Made by a program: the position numbers and the translations under genes. Below are positions 19,002 through 27,887 of a stretch of 64,000 nt of DNA, one piece after another (within the stretch, counting starts at the first letter, position 1; the number at the start of each line of letters is the position of its first letter). Below the pieces are notes generated by a model. The model was not told the DNA's origin. It was given only the letters and a program-made list of their open reading frames with translations, and searched no databases. The DNA is from Nocardia neocaledoniensis (GTDB taxonomy: Bacteria; Actinomycetota; Actinomycetes; Mycobacteriales; Mycobacteriaceae): the NCBI RefSeq assembly GCF_003182135.1, contig NZ_QGTL01000013.1, positions 62,001 through 126,000 on the forward strand, given 5' to 3'.

Positions 19002-19607
19002 CTAGGTGGTCACCGGGGTCCGGGTCGCGCGCTCGATCAGGTACTCGACGAGGTGGGTCAGCACCGCCTTGGCCGACGGACGATCCCGCGCGTCACACAG
19101 CATCACCGGTGTGTTGGGGTCGAGATCGAGCGCGTCACGTACCTCGTCGACGGTGTAGCGGGGCGCGCCCTCGAAGCAGTTCACCGCGATCAGGAACGGC
19201 AGCCCGCGCCGCTCGAAGAAGTCGACGGCGGCGAAGGAATTGCTCAGCCGCCGGGTGTCGGCGAGCACGATCGCGCCGAGCGCGCCGCGGCACAGCTCGT
19301 CCCAGAGGAACCAGAACCGGTCCTGGCCCGGCGTGCCGAACAGGTAGAGCACCAGATCGCGATCGATGGTGATGCGGCCGAAGTCCAGCGCCACCGTGGT
19401 GGTCGACTTCTGCTCCACCCCCGACAGATCGTCGACGCCGGTGCTGACCTCGGTGATCAGCTCCTCGGTGCGCAGGGGCGCGATCTCGCTGATCGAGGAG
19501 ACCATCGTGGTCTTGCCGACGCCGAAGCCGCCGGCGATGAGGATCTTCACCGAGGCGGCCAGGTGCTGCCCGCCCGATGCTGTGGGGTCAAAGTTTTCGG
19601 ATGCCAT
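19002..19607 (-). CDS. Small Ras-like GTPase of a conservon (CvnD type)
   Basis: A 201-residue GTP-binding protein with a P-loop (IAGGFGVGKTTM), a switch II region (LFGTPGQDRFWF) and an LIAVNCFEG/LCDARD base-recognition region. This is the CvnD/ATP-GTP-binding protein of actinobacterial conservons, which form a membrane complex resembling a eukaryotic G-protein-coupled sensor together with a kinase, a roadblock protein and a DUF742 protein. ATG 19607 is inside the end of the DUF742 gene (20-bp overlap). It is the last gene of the unit. Confidence 0.93.
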   Translation of the reverse strand: MASENFDPTASGGQHLAASVKILIAGGFGVGKTTMVSSISEIAPLRTEELITEVSTGVDDLSGVEQKSTTTVALDFGRITIDRDLVLYLFGTPGQDRFWFLWDELCRGALGAIVLADTRRLSNSFAAVDFFERRGLPFLIAVNCFEGAPRYTVDEVRDALDLDPNTPVMLCDARDRPSAKAVLTHLVEYLIERATRTPVTT

Positions 19608-19962
19608 CCAGAACCGCTCGCAATACGTTGAGGTCTCCCGCGCCGGCCTCGGCCGCCACCGGAGCCCGGAAGATGAGGTGGCCCTCGCCGATGAGATCAC
19701 CGACGAGGATCTTGGTCACCGCCAGAGGAAGTTTCAGCACGGCCGAGACCTCGGCCACCGACTGCGGACGCTTGCACAGCCGTGCGATCGTCGCGTACTC
19801 GGGTTCGGGCCTGCGCAGGGTGGGGGCGGGGTGCACGGCCACCACCACCGTGAGCATGTCCAGGTCGTGCGCCGCACCCATGGTGCGGCCGCGGGTCACC
19901 GCGTACGGCCGGACCAGGGGTCCGGCCGCGTCGTCGAACCACGGATCGCCGAGTCGAGTCAT
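19588..19962 (-). CDS. DUF742 protein of the conservon (CvnC type)
   Basis: A 124-residue DUF742 protein: WFDDAAGPLVRPYAVTRGRT at the front and a winged-helix-like rear (CKRPQSVAEVSAVLKLPLAVTKILVGDLIGEG). It is the third component of the conservon, thought to link the roadblock protein and the GTPase; its biochemical role is not settled. ATG 19962 follows the roadblock stop by 11 bp. Its 3' end overlaps the GTPase gene. Confidence 0.92.
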   Translation of the reverse strand: MTRLGDPWFDDAAGPLVRPYAVTRGRTMGAAHDLDMLTVVVAVHPAPTLRRPEPEYATIARLCKRPQSVAEVSAVLKLPLAVTKILVGDLIGEGHLIFRAPVAAEAGAGDLNVLRAVLDGIRKL

Positions 19963-19973
19963 GATGACGCTTC

Positions 19974-20378
19974 CTATAGCTCCGCAAGTCCGTGCCGCGG
20001 TTCGGTCGACAGATAGCTGCCGACCCGCTGCACGGTGAGATTCATTTCGTAGGCGACCATGCCGAGATTGGCCGACTCGTTCGCCTGCAGGGCCAGGCAC
20101 GCGTTGTCGCCCGCCGAGGTGACGAACAGGACCGCGCGGTCGAGCTCGATCACCGCCTGCCGCACGCCGCCGCCGTCGAAGCGGCTGCCCGCACTGCGCG
20201 CCAGCCCGTAGAGGGTCGACGACATCGCCGCGAAGTGCTCGGCGTCCTCGCGCTTCATCTGCGAGGAGCGTCCGAGCAGCAGCCCGTCGGTGGACAGCAC
20301 GACCGCGTAGCGGACCCCGGCCAGCCGGTCGACGAGATCGTCGAGCAGCCAGTTGAGATCACCTGGGGAAGAGTTCAC
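19974..20378 (-). CDS. Roadblock/LC7 protein of the conservon (CvnB type)
   Basis: A 134-residue roadblock/LC7 domain (LNWLLDDLVDRLAGVRYAVVLSTDGLLLGRS...VIELDRAVLFVTSAGDNACLAL). Roadblock proteins modulate small GTPases, as MglB does for MglA; here the partner is the GTPase two genes on. ATG 20378 comes one base after the kinase stop, so translation is coupled. Confidence 0.93.
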   Translation of the reverse strand: MNSSPGDLNWLLDDLVDRLAGVRYAVVLSTDGLLLGRSSQMKREDAEHFAAMSSTLYGLARSAGSRFDGGGVRQAVIELDRAVLFVTSAGDNACLALQANESANLGMVAYEMNLTVQRVGSYLSTEPRHGLAEL

Positions 20379-20379
20379 C

Positions 20380-22755
20380 TCAGCCTTCCTGTTCCTGATT
20401 CGAATTGCTCAGTGGTTTGCGACCCTGCCGGGTGCCGTTCTCGATCGCGGACATGATGTCGCGGGCCTGCTCGGGCGAGCGCGGCCGCTCCGGGGTGGCG
20501 GCGGCCTCGGCCGCCGGTTCCTCGGTGAGTTCGGGCACCAGATTGGTCTGGCGCTGGCGGCGCGGCAGGGCGGGCCGATCCTCGTTGCGCGGCGGCGTCG
20601 CCGGGATCTGTGGCACGGCCGGAACCTCCGACGCGGTGGGGAATTCGGGAACCGGGGGGAATTCGGGCACCACCGGCGCCGGCGGCTCGGCGACCAGGGT
20701 GGCCACCGGGGCCGGGGCCGAGTCGACCGCGGTCAGCGGCCCGGTCACCACCGGGGAGGGCAGGCCGCGGCGCTGCGCCGAGGACAGCGCGGGCGGCGAG
20801 CTCGGCATGTCGTCGGCGCCGTCGGCGAGCAGCGTGGTGGGCACGAGGACGATGGCCCGGATGCCGCCGTAGTCGGATTCGCTGAGCCGCACCGAGACTC
20901 CGTGTGTGGTGGCCAGGCGGGCGACCACGAACAGGCCGAGGCGCGAGTCCGAGGACAGCGTGCCGACGCCGAAGTCCGGCGGATCCGCCAGCATCGCGTT
21001 GAAACGCTCCATGTCCTCGGGGTTCATCCCCATGCCCTGGTCGGTGATCTCGATGACCACGCCCTTGCCGACGACGTTGCCGCCCGCCTCGACCCGAGAC
21101 TGCGGCGGGGAGAACGCGGTGGCGTTGTCGACGAGCTCGGCGAGCAGGTGCACGAGGTCGGCCACCACGGTCCCGACGACGCTCACCTCGGGCAGCTTGG
21201 TGACGCGCACCCTGGCGTAGTCGAGGGTCTCGCCGATGGCGCTGCGCACGACGTCCATCACCGGCACCGGCTTGCGCCACTGCCGTCCCGGGCGGCCGCC
21301 GCCGAGGATGATCAGGTTCTCGGCGTTGCGGCGCTCGCGGGTGGCCAGATGGTCGAGCCGGAACAGGGTCTCGAGCAAAGCCGGATCCTCTTGCCGCCGT
21401 TCGGCTTCGTCGAGGATCTCGAGCTGGCGGTGCACCACGATCTGGCTGCGGTGGGCGATGTTGAGGAACACCGCGCGCACGCCCTCCCTGGTGCGGGCCT
21501 CGTCGACGGCGGCGCGCAGCGCGGCCGCGGCGGCGTGCTCGAACGCGTTGGCCACCTGACCGATCTCGTCGCGGCCGAAGTCCAGCGTCGGGGTGATCTG
21601 GGCGGGGTCGACGTCGACACCGTCGCGCAGCGCGCGCATGGTGGACGGCAGCTGTTCGTCGGCCAGCGCGAGGGTTTCGGTGCGCAGGCGGCGCAGCCTG
21701 CGGATGATCCGGTTGGCCAGGATCACCGCGACCAGCAGCACGATGCCGGTGAGCCCGAGCACGCCGCCGCCCGCCGCCCACGCGAATCCCTCGGACTGGC
21801 GCGAGGAATCGGCGGCCAGGCCCTGGACGTAGCGGTTGTGGGTCGAGTACAGGTCGAGCAGGGCCTGATCGACGGCGCCCAGCGCGCTCTGCCATTCGGC
21901 CGAGGTCATCGGCAGCGCGTCCGGCGCGGCCTGCCTGCTGCTGCTCGTCGAGCTGCTCGCCGGCTTCGCGTACCGGGCGATGATCGCGCTCTCCATGGCC
22001 GCGAGCTGCTGCCACTGCGGCGAGGCCGTCAGCGACTGCAGCACCTCGCGTTCGGAAGCGGTGAGCTCGGGGATGAGCTGGGTGAGTTCGGTGCGGTAGA
22101 AACCGGTCTGGCGGATGTACTCGTCGAGCGGCACGGCGAACTGTCCTTCGGCGGCGACGAGGGCCGCACCGAGGGCGTTGCTGCGCGACATCGCCTCGAT
22201 GCCGGCGAGCAGCTTCATGCCCTCGCTGACGCCGCCGGCCACGATCGCGTTCGGCGCCTCGGTGAGCACCAGCTTGGTGCCCGCGAGGAAGCTGTCGATC
22301 ACGACGTTGAAGAACATGTACGCCTGCTCGGCGGGGAGCATGCCCGCGTCGGCGCCTGCCCGCATGCCGCTGAGGTTGGTCCGGAGCAGTTCGTGCTCGG
22401 CCTGGTTGTCACCGAGATCGGTGCTGTCCACGTCGCGCAGCTGCTGCACGACGGCGTTGAGCGCGTCCAGGGCGCTGTCGGTGCGCGCGCGAGCGGCGGC
22501 GAGACCGGGCAGCGTGGTGGGGTCACCGGCGACCAGCGACAACGTCAGGTGGCGCTCGGACTGGATGGCCTCGATGAGATCCTGGGTGGGTGCGACGGCG
22601 CCTTGCAGGGCCGAGGCCCACTCCTTGGCGGTGTTGCTCTCATTGACCAGGTATCCCGCCGTGCCGACGCCGACCGCCACCAGCGCCACACTGGGAATGA
22701 GAGCGATCGCCAGAATCCGGGTACGAACACCGAGTCTCGCTAAGAACATCGCCAT
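20380..22755 (-). CDS. Membrane sensor histidine kinase-like protein of the conservon (CvnA type)
   Basis: A 791-residue protein. After a short cytoplasmic start it has one transmembrane helix (ILAIALIPSVALVAVGVGTAGYL), a large extracytoplasmic helical sensor of the nitrate/nitrite-sensing type, a second helix (GGGVLGLTGIVLLVAVILANRII), HAMP-like sequence, an HATPase domain (LLAELVDNATAFSPP, EITDQGMGMN, RLGLFVVARLA) and a long Pro/Ala-rich C-terminal tail. The HATPase N and G boxes are intact. It is the receptor component of the conservon. ATG 22755 is chosen; frame extends further without a clear start. Confidence 0.92.
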   Translation of the reverse strand: MAMFLARLGVRTRILAIALIPSVALVAVGVGTAGYLVNESNTAKEWASALQGAVAPTQDLIEAIQSERHLTLSLVAGDPTTLPGLAAARARTDSALDALNAVVQQLRDVDSTDLGDNQAEHELLRTNLSGMRAGADAGMLPAEQAYMFFNVVIDSFLAGTKLVLTEAPNAIVAGGVSEGMKLLAGIEAMSRSNALGAALVAAEGQFAVPLDEYIRQTGFYRTELTQLIPELTASEREVLQSLTASPQWQQLAAMESAIIARYAKPASSSTSSSRQAAPDALPMTSAEWQSALGAVDQALLDLYSTHNRYVQGLAADSSRQSEGFAWAAGGGVLGLTGIVLLVAVILANRIIRRLRRLRTETLALADEQLPSTMRALRDGVDVDPAQITPTLDFGRDEIGQVANAFEHAAAAALRAAVDEARTREGVRAVFLNIAHRSQIVVHRQLEILDEAERRQEDPALLETLFRLDHLATRERRNAENLIILGGGRPGRQWRKPVPVMDVVRSAIGETLDYARVRVTKLPEVSVVGTVVADLVHLLAELVDNATAFSPPQSRVEAGGNVVGKGVVIEITDQGMGMNPEDMERFNAMLADPPDFGVGTLSSDSRLGLFVVARLATTHGVSVRLSESDYGGIRAIVLVPTTLLADGADDMPSSPPALSSAQRRGLPSPVVTGPLTAVDSAPAPVATLVAEPPAPVVPEFPPVPEFPTASEVPAVPQIPATPPRNEDRPALPRRQRQTNLVPELTEEPAAEAAATPERPRSPEQARDIMSAIENGTRQGRKPLSNSNQEQEG

Positions 22756-22789
22756 AACGTAACGGAATCGTTGCACTGTTGTCGCGCCT

Positions 22790-22806
22790 GTCTCGGTGAG
22801 CGAGAC
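22790..22806. promoter_or_regulatory. Inverted repeat in the conservon leader
   Basis: GTCTCG-N5-CGAGAC is a perfect 17-bp palindrome about 35 bp upstream of the kinase start. It may be an operator or leader hairpin. The rest of the 22756-22965 gap shows nothing else clear. Confidence 0.35.
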
Positions 22807-22965
22807 GCGATTTGGATTGTCGCCGAAGACATTTGCTAGGGCGGCGTGGACACGGAAAAGCGGCGAGCTCACCCCGCCGGCTGAGCCGCGATGGCCCAGT
22901 CGGCGGGGGCTCGCCGTGTCCTGGCCGCGCCGGGAAGGGTCCGGCCAGGTCAGGTCCTCGCGCCG

Positions 22966-23373
22966 CTACAACGTGCGGTCGGCGCCGGTCCGTGGGGGCG
23001 GGGCCGCGGCCAGCGCCGCGTTCTCCGCCGGGGTGAGCTGCCGCGCGCGCAGCACGAAACGCATGCCGTGGCCCGCCTCGAGCGACCGCTCGTCGGCCTG
23101 GCCACGCACCGCGTCGACGGTGAGATGGGTGTCCTTCCAGTGTTCGAACTGCGCGGGGCTGATCCAGAATTCGGTGTGCCAGGTGAGCCTGCCGAGCAGC
23201 ACGTCGGCCTTCTCGATCGGGAACTCCTTGGCGGAAAGGCAGACCGGCGCGACCTCGCGCTCGCCGCTGCCGCCGGACTGGCGGAACAGCACCGGGCCGT
23301 TGTCCTCGATCAGCCTGCGCAACAGGGTCTGCGCGCGCTCGGTGATCTCCACGCGATGGATCCGGTTCTGCAT
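22966..23373 (-). CDS. DUF779 protein with the Cys-pair motif missing
   Basis: A 135-residue DUF779 protein (ITERAQTLLRRLIEDNGPVLFRQSGG ... FEHWKDTHLTVDAVRGQ). The family is coupled to NAD-dependent aldehyde dehydrogenases, as in M. tuberculosis Rv0458/Rv0459. Here the usual SGGCCDGSxPMC stretch reads SGGSGEREVAPVC, so the adjacent Cys pair is lost. The start shares one base with the dehydrogenase stop (TGATG). Its role is unknown even in intact relatives; the altered motif matches the altered dehydrogenase next door. Confidence 0.85.
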   Translation of the reverse strand: MQNRIHRVEITERAQTLLRRLIEDNGPVLFRQSGGSGEREVAPVCLSAKEFPIEKADVLLGRLTWHTEFWISPAQFEHWKDTHLTVDAVRGQADERSLEAGHGMRFVLRARQLTPAENAALAAAPPPRTGADRTL

Positions 23374-24794
23374 CAGAACATCCCGGGGTTCGTCGTCGAA
23401 TGGCTGACCAGTACCTTCTTGGTCCGCTGGTAGTGCCCGAGCAACATGGCGTGATTCTCCCTGACGGCGCGCGCGGGGTAGGGGTCGTAGCAGTTGGTGA
23501 AGATCCGGCCCGCGTCGATCTCGCGGGCCAGCCGGTGGGCGGTGGCGATGTCGCGGGTCCACACGCCCGCACCGAGACCGTGACGGGTGTCGTTGGCGAG
23601 GCGGATCGCCTCGTCCATCGTGTCGTAGCGGGTGACGGCGACAACGGGTCCCAGGATCTCCTCGCGGAAGATCCGCATCGTGTTCTCGCCCTCGAACACG
23701 GTGGGTTCGATGAAGTACCCACCGGGCAGGCCGTCGACCTTACGTGCTTCCCCTCCAGTGAGCACGCGGGCGCCTTCGGCTCTGCCGATGTCGAGGTAGG
23801 ACAGGATCCTCTCGTACTGGTCGTTGCCGGCCTGCGCCCCGATCATCGTCTCGGTGTCGAGCGGATGACCGGACACGATGGCCTCGGTGCGGGCGAGGCA
23901 GCGGGCGAGGAACTCGTCGTAGATCGACGAATGGACCAGCGCGCGTGAGGGACACGTGCACACCTCGCCCTGGTTCACGGCGAACGTGACGAAACCCTCG
24001 ACGGCTTTGGCGAGGTAGGCGTCGTCGGCGGCCGTGACATCGGGCAGGAAGACATTGGGGCTCTTGCCGCCCGGGTCCGGGGTGTCGACCTTGGCCAGTC
24101 CCGGATGACCGGTCAACGGGGCGAGCACCTGCGCGGTGCGCCCGTTCACCACGTTGAGCACGCCGGGTGGCAGCAGGTCGGCGATGAGCTCGACCACCAG
24201 CAGCAGTGAGGCGGGCGTCTGCTGGGCCGGGACGAGCACCACGCAGTTGCCGGCGGCCAGGGCGGGCGCCAGCAGCGCCGCCGCGGACAGGATCGGGAAG
24301 TCCCAGCCCGCGCGCTGGCCGATCACCCCCAGCGGACTGTGGAAGTGATAGGACACGGTGTCGAGGTCGAGCGGCGCGATCGCGCCCTCCTGGGCCCGCA
24401 GGACGCCGGCGAAGCAGCGGAACTGGTCGACCGCCAGCGGCAGGTCCGCGTGCAGGGTCTCCCGGACCGGTTTGCCGTTGTCCCAGGTCTCCGCGACGGC
24501 CAGCGGCTCGATGCTGTTCTCGATCCGGTCGGCGATGGTGGTGAGGATGCCGGCCCGCGCGGCGATCGGGGTCGCGGCCCAGCCGTCGGCGGCCCGCTGG
24601 GCGGCCTCCACCGCCAGCTCGATGTCGGCGGCGGTGGATCCGGCCACCGCGCAGAAGGTTTCGCCGTCGACGGGGGAGGTGTTGTCGAAATAACGGCCTT
24701 CGATCGGCGCGACCCAGTCGCCACCGATGAAGTTGTCGTATCGGGCGGCATAGCTGACTATGCCGGTGTCCGATCCGGGCTTGCCGTAGATCAT
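23373..24794 (-). CDS. Aldehyde dehydrogenase homologue with eroded catalytic core (probable pseudoenzyme)
   Basis: A 473-residue member of the ExaC/AldB-type aldehyde dehydrogenase family, about 34 residues shorter than the usual 507. The frame is open throughout and the nucleophile is kept (NQGEVCTCP, Cys279). But WN is WD at 164-165, the NAD-binding Lys of VLKPAEQTP is Val188 with Gln191 for Glu, about 24 residues carrying FTG...LEL with the catalytic Glu are missing before GGKSP (243-246), and the C-terminal FGGYKQSG segment is gone (YPARAVRENH). Ordinary NAD-dependent catalysis looks unlikely. ATG 24794 has GAGGAG-like sequence upstream. The GAF regulator is just upstream; DUF779 is downstream and overlapping. 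Confidence 0.85.
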   Translation of the reverse strand: MIYGKPGSDTGIVSYAARYDNFIGGDWVAPIEGRYFDNTSPVDGETFCAVAGSTAADIELAVEAAQRAADGWAATPIAARAGILTTIADRIENSIEPLAVAETWDNGKPVRETLHADLPLAVDQFRCFAGVLRAQEGAIAPLDLDTVSYHFHSPLGVIGQRAGWDFPILSAAALLAPALAAGNCVVLVPAQQTPASLLLVVELIADLLPPGVLNVVNGRTAQVLAPLTGHPGLAKVDTPDPGGKSPNVFLPDVTAADDAYLAKAVEGFVTFAVNQGEVCTCPSRALVHSSIYDEFLARCLARTEAIVSGHPLDTETMIGAQAGNDQYERILSYLDIGRAEGARVLTGGEARKVDGLPGGYFIEPTVFEGENTMRIFREEILGPVVAVTRYDTMDEAIRLANDTRHGLGAGVWTRDIATAHRLAREIDAGRIFTNCYDPYPARAVRENHAMLLGHYQRTKKVLVSHSTTNPGMF

Positions 24795-24881
24795 GCGCCT
24801 CGCTCCTCGCGGCCTGTGCGTGGTGGGACACACTATGGTCGGCGAAGGTTGGTACGAGGTAGGTGCGGGTGTTCACGCAGG

Positions 24882-26129
24882 TCAGGACTGGCGCGCGGTG
24901 TAGAGACGTGCGGTGACGACCGCGCGGCGCACATCGTCGCGGGGGAGCAGGCGCAGCGCGTGCTCGTGGATGGCGATGTCGCCGGGGCAGCGCTGACCGA
25001 AGGCGACGGCGTGTTCTGGGCGGTCGCTGCCGAGCACGGCGTTGCGGATGCCGACATCGAGGTGCGCGCGCCACTGTTCCACGCCGGGCAGGTCGGAGCC
25101 GGGCAGCAGCGGACCGCGGTAGAGCCACAGGGCCGAGGTGAGGTCGCCGCCCTCGATGGCGGCGAGCAGGTCCACCGCGTCGCAGGAGATCGGCCCGGTG
25201 AGCATGTAGCGCCGGTTGGCGATCTCGCCGCGGGTGGCCCGGCGCAGGTGCGAGACATCGGCTTTGAGCGTGTTGAGCGAGACCGACCGCTCGCCGTAGA
25301 CCGCGGCGTGCAGTTGCTCGGGGGTGTAGCCCTCGGGTTCGAGCGCCAGCAGGGCGAGGATCTCGAGCTGCCGTGGCGGCAGGGGCACCGGCCGCCCGTC
25401 ACGGAGAAGCCGTGCGGCGCCGAGACATTCGAGGCGCACGCCGGGCGCCGGGGCGGGCGCCTCGGCCCGCAGCATGGTCTCCACCGCGGTGACCAGGGCA
25501 CGCACGGAGGTCATCACCATCGGATGGGACCGCTCCCAGCTCGAGGACAGATCGAGCACGCCGACCTGGCGGCCGTCGGGTCCGTGGATGGGCGCGGAAT
25601 AGCAGACCCACCCGTGCAGCGCCGCCACGAGATGTTCGGCGGAGAACACCGTGCAGGCCTTGTCGTCGTGCAGGGCCAGGGACAATCCGTTGGTGCCCAT
25701 GTGGCTTTCGTCCCAGACCCCGCCCGGGGCGAAGTTCACCTGCTCGCCCTGTCGGCGCAGCGTTCGATCGCCCGCGGTCCACAAGATGGTGCCCGATTCG
25801 TCACTGACGACAGCGAGATAGCCGGAGTCCTCGGCGATTCCGCGCAGCTGGCCTGCGAGTTCGGTCACCGGCCTACGCAGCGGCGATTCCGACCAGCGGT
25901 CGCTGATGTCGTTGAAGCCAGGTGCGACGGTCTGTCCCGGATCGACCGTGTGCAGCGAGCGCTGCCAGGACTTGGCGACTTCTTCGCGCACCGGACCCGT
26001 GTCGCGGGGCAGCTGCATCGGGCGCGAGGGCGCGGCGAGCCGGTTCCACTGTTTCTCCAGCGCACCGCGATAGTCCGCGAGCCGGTCGGGCCTGGGTGAG
26101 CCGGCGCCCGGGTCCTCGTGTGCGCCCAC
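24882..26129 (-). CDS. GAF-domain transcriptional regulator linked to aldehyde dehydrogenase
   Basis: A 415-residue regulator. An AcoR-like N-terminus (REEVAKSWQRSLHTVDP) leads into a GAF domain (AVVSDESGTILWTAGD ... NFAPGGVWDESHMGTNGLSLAL) and a C-terminal winged-helix/BTAD-like half (PLPPRQLEILALLALEPEGYTPEQL, LNTLKADVSHLRR). It lacks the sigma-54 AAA+ domain of AcoR. Such proteins commonly sit beside ExaC-type dehydrogenases in Nocardia and Rhodococcus. GTG 26129 has AGGGAG five bases upstream. It probably still binds an aldehyde or alcohol-derived signal even though the neighbouring enzyme looks inactive. Confidence 0.82.
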   Translation of the reverse strand: MGAHEDPGAGSPRPDRLADYRGALEKQWNRLAAPSRPMQLPRDTGPVREEVAKSWQRSLHTVDPGQTVAPGFNDISDRWSESPLRRPVTELAGQLRGIAEDSGYLAVVSDESGTILWTAGDRTLRRQGEQVNFAPGGVWDESHMGTNGLSLALHDDKACTVFSAEHLVAALHGWVCYSAPIHGPDGRQVGVLDLSSSWERSHPMVMTSVRALVTAVETMLRAEAPAPAPGVRLECLGAARLLRDGRPVPLPPRQLEILALLALEPEGYTPEQLHAAVYGERSVSLNTLKADVSHLRRATRGEIANRRYMLTGPISCDAVDLLAAIEGGDLTSALWLYRGPLLPGSDLPGVEQWRAHLDVGIRNAVLGSDRPEHAVAFGQRCPGDIAIHEHALRLLPRDDVRRAVVTARLYTARQS

Positions 26130-26257
26130 GTTCACTCCCTGCTCTCCGCCGTGCCCTGTCCTGTCTATCAGCTGGGCGGGCGACGTGTGCGCTGTTTTCC
26201 GGCGGACGACCAGGTCGCCGGTGGCTGCCCTGTCGTGGCGGCTTGACGGAACCGCGG

Positions 26258-26578
26258 TTACTTGTTCAGGAACAGACCGGCGATATCGGCGTTCTTGATG
26301 GGGGTGTCGACGTTGCGCTGGCCCGCGCACAGCAGGTCGACCTGCACGATCATCGAATCGACCAGGGTGCCGGCCGGTTCGTTGTCGGAGCCGGTGCGCT
26401 CCTTGATCGCCTTGGTGATGGTGATCCGCTTGGTGTCGGGTTCCTGGTTGACGTAGTCGCGGCAGGTCGTGTCGCCGCCCTGGTTGAGCGCCCGCTCGAC
26501 CTCGCTGCAACCGCTCGCCAGCACCGCCAGCACCGCGACGCCGAGCGCGAGGGTCCCGGTTCGGGTGGTGGACTGCAT
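26258..26578 (-). CDS. Small lipoprotein, unknown
   Basis: A 106-residue protein with a signal sequence and a lipobox ending VLASGC (Cys24). The mature part has two more Cys (TTCRDY and DLLCAG), probably a disulfide, and a helical layout that loosely recalls the DUF732/HdeA-like secreted proteins of mycobacteria; I cannot confirm the family. It should be anchored on the outer face of the cytoplasmic membrane. It is a lone gene between the GAF regulator and the phosphodiesterase-like gene. Confidence 0.75.
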   Translation of the reverse strand: MQSTTRTGTLALGVAVLAVLASGCSEVERALNQGGDTTCRDYVNQEPDTKRITITKAIKERTGSDNEPAGTLVDSMIVQVDLLCAGQRNVDTPIKNADIAGLFLNK

Positions 26579-26646
26579 GGTTCCTCCTGGAGGGTTCGCT
26601 GAGCGCGCCGCGCGCGATCGGGTGGCCCCAGCCTATGCGGTGCGGC

Positions 26647-27810
26647 TCAGGTGCGGTGGATCCGCAGGGGGACGAGTTGTTCGGCGGCGGTGAGTGAGCC
26701 GTGATGGCCGACCATCATCGTCTGCACCGGCTCGGCGGCGGTCCGCACGATGCCGCTCGTGCCCAGCGCGGCGACCACGAGATCGCCGATGCGCGAGGTG
26801 AATTCACCGGCCACCGGTCCGAACCAGCCGGCTTCGACGGCCTCGGCGCGGGTCCGGACGAGGAAGTCGGCGCCGAGGACGGCCCGCCAGGTCGCGGCGA
26901 CGTCCGCGGCCGCGCCGTCGCGGGTGTACACATGCCGGGCGCGCGGTTCGCCGCCCAGCTCGGCCACGCCGTCGGGCAGCTCGGGGTGGGTGTCGAAGTC
27001 GATGCGGTCGACGAGTTCGACCATGCCGTGGTCGGCGGTGACGATCAACGCCGAGCGGGCGGGCAGCCGGGCGGCGAGTTCGGCGGCGATCCGGTCGACG
27101 TGGGCGAGCTCGAAGCGCCAGGCCCTGGTGGCGGGCCCGCGCGCGTGCCCGGTGGTGTCGAGCTCCGAATGATAGGTGTAGACCAGGGTTTTCGGCGCCG
27201 AGCCGACCGCGCGCAGCACACCGTCGAGCAGATCGCCGACCGAGTAGGTGGGCCGGAAGTCGCCGCCGCGCCAGCCCGCCCTGGTCAGGCCGGAGCCGTT
27301 CTGATAGCCGGGCGCCACCTGGACGGCGGGGATGCCGGCGGCGATCGCGCGCTCGAAGGCGCTGGGTCGCGGCTGGACGTGCTCGGGCGCGAAGGCGGTC
27401 AGCGCGTCGACCTTCGGGCCCTCGCCGTGCAGCCGCCAGCGCAGGGTGTTGAAGAGCCGGTCCTGGCCGGGCAGGCGCAGCAGGTAGCTGAGGATGCCGT
27501 GTTCGCCCGGCGGCAGGCCGGTGCCGAGGGTGGTGAGGCTCGTGGCGGTGGTGCTGGGGAAGCCCGCGGTGAGCGTCGCGGCGGGCAGGCCGGTCAGGAA
27601 CGGCGCGGTCGCGGCGTTCTCGGCCAGCGCCAGGGCGCCGAGCCCGTCGACGAGCAGCACGCACACGTGGTCGACGTCCAGCGCGAGCCCGAGCCGGTCG
27701 GTCTCGCCGGCCACGCCGAGGCAGGCGAGGACCGAGGGGAGCAGGTCCGCGAGCGAGGCCTCGCCGTAGCGGGGGACGAGCACCGAATCGTGGATCGCGG
27801 TGGCGGACAT
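26647..27810 (-). CDS. Alkaline-phosphatase-superfamily nucleotide pyrophosphatase/phosphodiesterase
   Basis: A 387-residue protein of the type I phosphodiesterase/nucleotide pyrophosphatase family. Metal and nucleophile sites are visible: VLLVDGLGAL (first Asp), PSTTATSLTTLGTG (nucleophile Thr), YTYHSELDTTGHARGP (Asp/His) and IVTADHGM (Asp-His). No signal peptide is evident, so it is likely cytoplasmic. ATG 27810 starts the family sequence; upstream in-frame sequence is antisense of the TetR gene. The substrate is unknown. Confidence 0.88.
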   Translation of the reverse strand: MSATAIHDSVLVPRYGEASLADLLPSVLACLGVAGETDRLGLALDVDHVCVLLVDGLGALALAENAATAPFLTGLPAATLTAGFPSTTATSLTTLGTGLPPGEHGILSYLLRLPGQDRLFNTLRWRLHGEGPKVDALTAFAPEHVQPRPSAFERAIAAGIPAVQVAPGYQNGSGLTRAGWRGGDFRPTYSVGDLLDGVLRAVGSAPKTLVYTYHSELDTTGHARGPATRAWRFELAHVDRIAAELAARLPARSALIVTADHGMVELVDRIDFDTHPELPDGVAELGGEPRARHVYTRDGAAADVAATWRAVLGADFLVRTRAEAVEAGWFGPVAGEFTSRIGDLVVAALGTSGIVRTAAEPVQTMMVGHHGSLTAAEQLVPLRIHRT

Positions 27811-27887
27811 CGGGTCTGCTGCTCGGTGCTGCACGAGTCCACTGTAGGGGAGCCGACGCGCCGGGCAGAGCGGATTTCCCGCGCGCG

